DNA from: Planctomycetaceae bacterium
GTDB lineage: Bacteria > Planctomycetota > Planctomycetia > Pirellulales > Pirellulaceae
DNA: 6,371 nt
Assembly (NCBI GenBank): GCA_002702965.1
Contig: PADE01000160.1
Coordinates: forward strand, 9,868-16,238
Direction of reading: 5' to 3'
How positions within the stretch are numbered: position 1 is the first letter of the stretch; the number at the start of each line of letters is the position of its first letter. Made by a program: the position numbers and the translations under genes. Positions 5,896 to 6,371 of the stretch are shown here, one piece after another. The notes under the pieces were generated by a model. It saw only the letters and a list, made by a program, of their open reading frames with translations, was not told the origin of the DNA and searched no databases.

Positions 5896-6147
5896 ATGCT
5901 ACGCTTGACGGGCGTGTTGCTGGCGCTGGGAGCATTCGGTTTGGACGTCGCGCGGGCGTCAGGCGAGTACCGGGCACCGCCAGAACAGACCGCGTCAAAT
6001 GCGGCCGATGGTGCGACTGAGTTTTGTCGACCAGCGGTGGTTCAGAACATTCACCCGCAAGTGCGCGAGCGCGACCTCGCCAGGATGCAGGAGGCGCTTC
6101 CCGACGCCACCACTATATTGAAGGACGCTCCCAAATCCAGTGTGTAA
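5896..6147 (+). CDS. Possible small exported peptide, hypothetical
   Basis: 83 residues from an ATG at 5896. The N-terminus MLRLTGVLLALGAFGLDVARA could be a signal peptide with cleavage after ARA near residue 21. The remainder is polar, mildly amphipathic (VRERDLARMQEAL) and contains a single Cys. No family is recognised. There is no good ribosome binding site, and the last codons and TAA stop (6145-6147) lie inside repeat copy C, so the 3' end may be a product of the repeat. It may be a chance frame in GC-rich DNA. Nothing else in 5714-5895 or 6196-6371 looks like a gene, and I found no convincing terminator after oadA. Confidence 0.28.
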   Translation: MLRLTGVLLALGAFGLDVARASGEYRAPPEQTASNAADGATEFCRPAVVQNIHPQVRERDLARMQEALPDATTILKDAPKSSV

Positions 6148-6195
6148 GAACGCGTGAAATGTCCACTCGCCCCGAGACCTGGCTCCCGCACCCGG
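6140..6195 (+). repeat. Dispersed GC-rich repeat, copy C
   Basis: 56 bases that align gaplessly with 1550-1605 (42 identical by hand count). The left block GTGTGTAAGAACGCGTGAAAT and the right block CTCCCGCACCCGG are best conserved, and the middle (about 6161-6182) is variable. The middle shares CGCCCC and GACCT with copy A. The purine-rich right module of copies A and B is missing here. Confidence 0.6.
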
Positions 6196-6371
6196 ATCGG
6201 CCTGGTCTTGCTGATCGTTCGCTGTGTCCGGCGGGGAGGCGGACGATTCGTCGGGTGGTCTCTTGGTCATCGGCAAAACCCTGTCGTCATCGCGTGTCGC
6301 CTTCTGGCCGAAGCGGCGCAAATCCCCCTTTATCCGGTGCCCAGGTCCGCCGAGCAGTCGGTGTTGCAGGT

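Noticed and set aside
5381..5998. 205-codon open frame on the minus strand
   Set aside because: It lies antisense to the conserved biotinyl domain of OadA and is Arg/Pro/Asp-rich with no motif. It is a shadow of the real gene.
1..6371. CRISPR array, tRNA or rRNA genes, intact insertion sequence or phage genes
   Set aside because: No regularly spaced repeats, no cloverleaf, no rRNA motifs, and no transposase or integrase motifs were seen on either strand.

Overview
The window looks like a GC-rich bacterial chromosome, most likely a planctomycete of the Pirellulaceae/Rhodopirellula type. This is inferred from a remnant of the short leucine-rich-repeat style common in those genomes (minus strand, about 1650-1757), the style of the small secreted protein, the loosely packed gene layout and the dispersed GC-rich repeats. 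No rRNA or other phylogenetic marker is present, so the assignment is moderate at best.

Layout. 2-238 is the 3' end of an unrecognised gene, visibly richer in A+T than the rest. 239-749 holds no convincing gene but contains one copy of a dispersed GC-rich repeat. 750-1409 encodes a small exported protein of unknown function with an Arg-rich tail. 1410-1756 is a scar-like interval with a hairpin, a second repeat copy and an antisense leucine-rich-repeat remnant. 1757-2242 is a broken biotin-protein ligase (birA) that lacks its N-terminal half and carries a frameshift. 2243-2389 contains a perfect 10-bp inverted repeat upstream of the main operon. 2390-5713 is a three-gene, same-strand operon for a membrane Na+-translocating biotin-dependent decarboxylase in the order gamma (oadG), beta (oadB), alpha (oadA). 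5714-6371 holds one weak small ORF and a third repeat copy.

How the genes work together. OadA carries a carboxyltransferase barrel and a C-terminal biotin domain (biotin Lys566). It would move a carboxyl group from its acid substrate (oxaloacetate in the characterised family) to biotin. OadB, an integral membrane protein with all six functionally tested residues of the Klebsiella enzyme conserved, would decarboxylate carboxybiotin and export Na+. OadG is the small single-span assembly subunit. A biotin ligase is needed to load biotin on Lys566, and the adjacent birA relic suggests that a functional ligase must lie elsewhere.

The most interesting points are the decayed birA abutting an antisense LRR fragment, the divergent active-site motifs in OadA (substrate may not be oxaloacetate), and the three-copy dispersed repeat. 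I see no evidence of a wholly new system.
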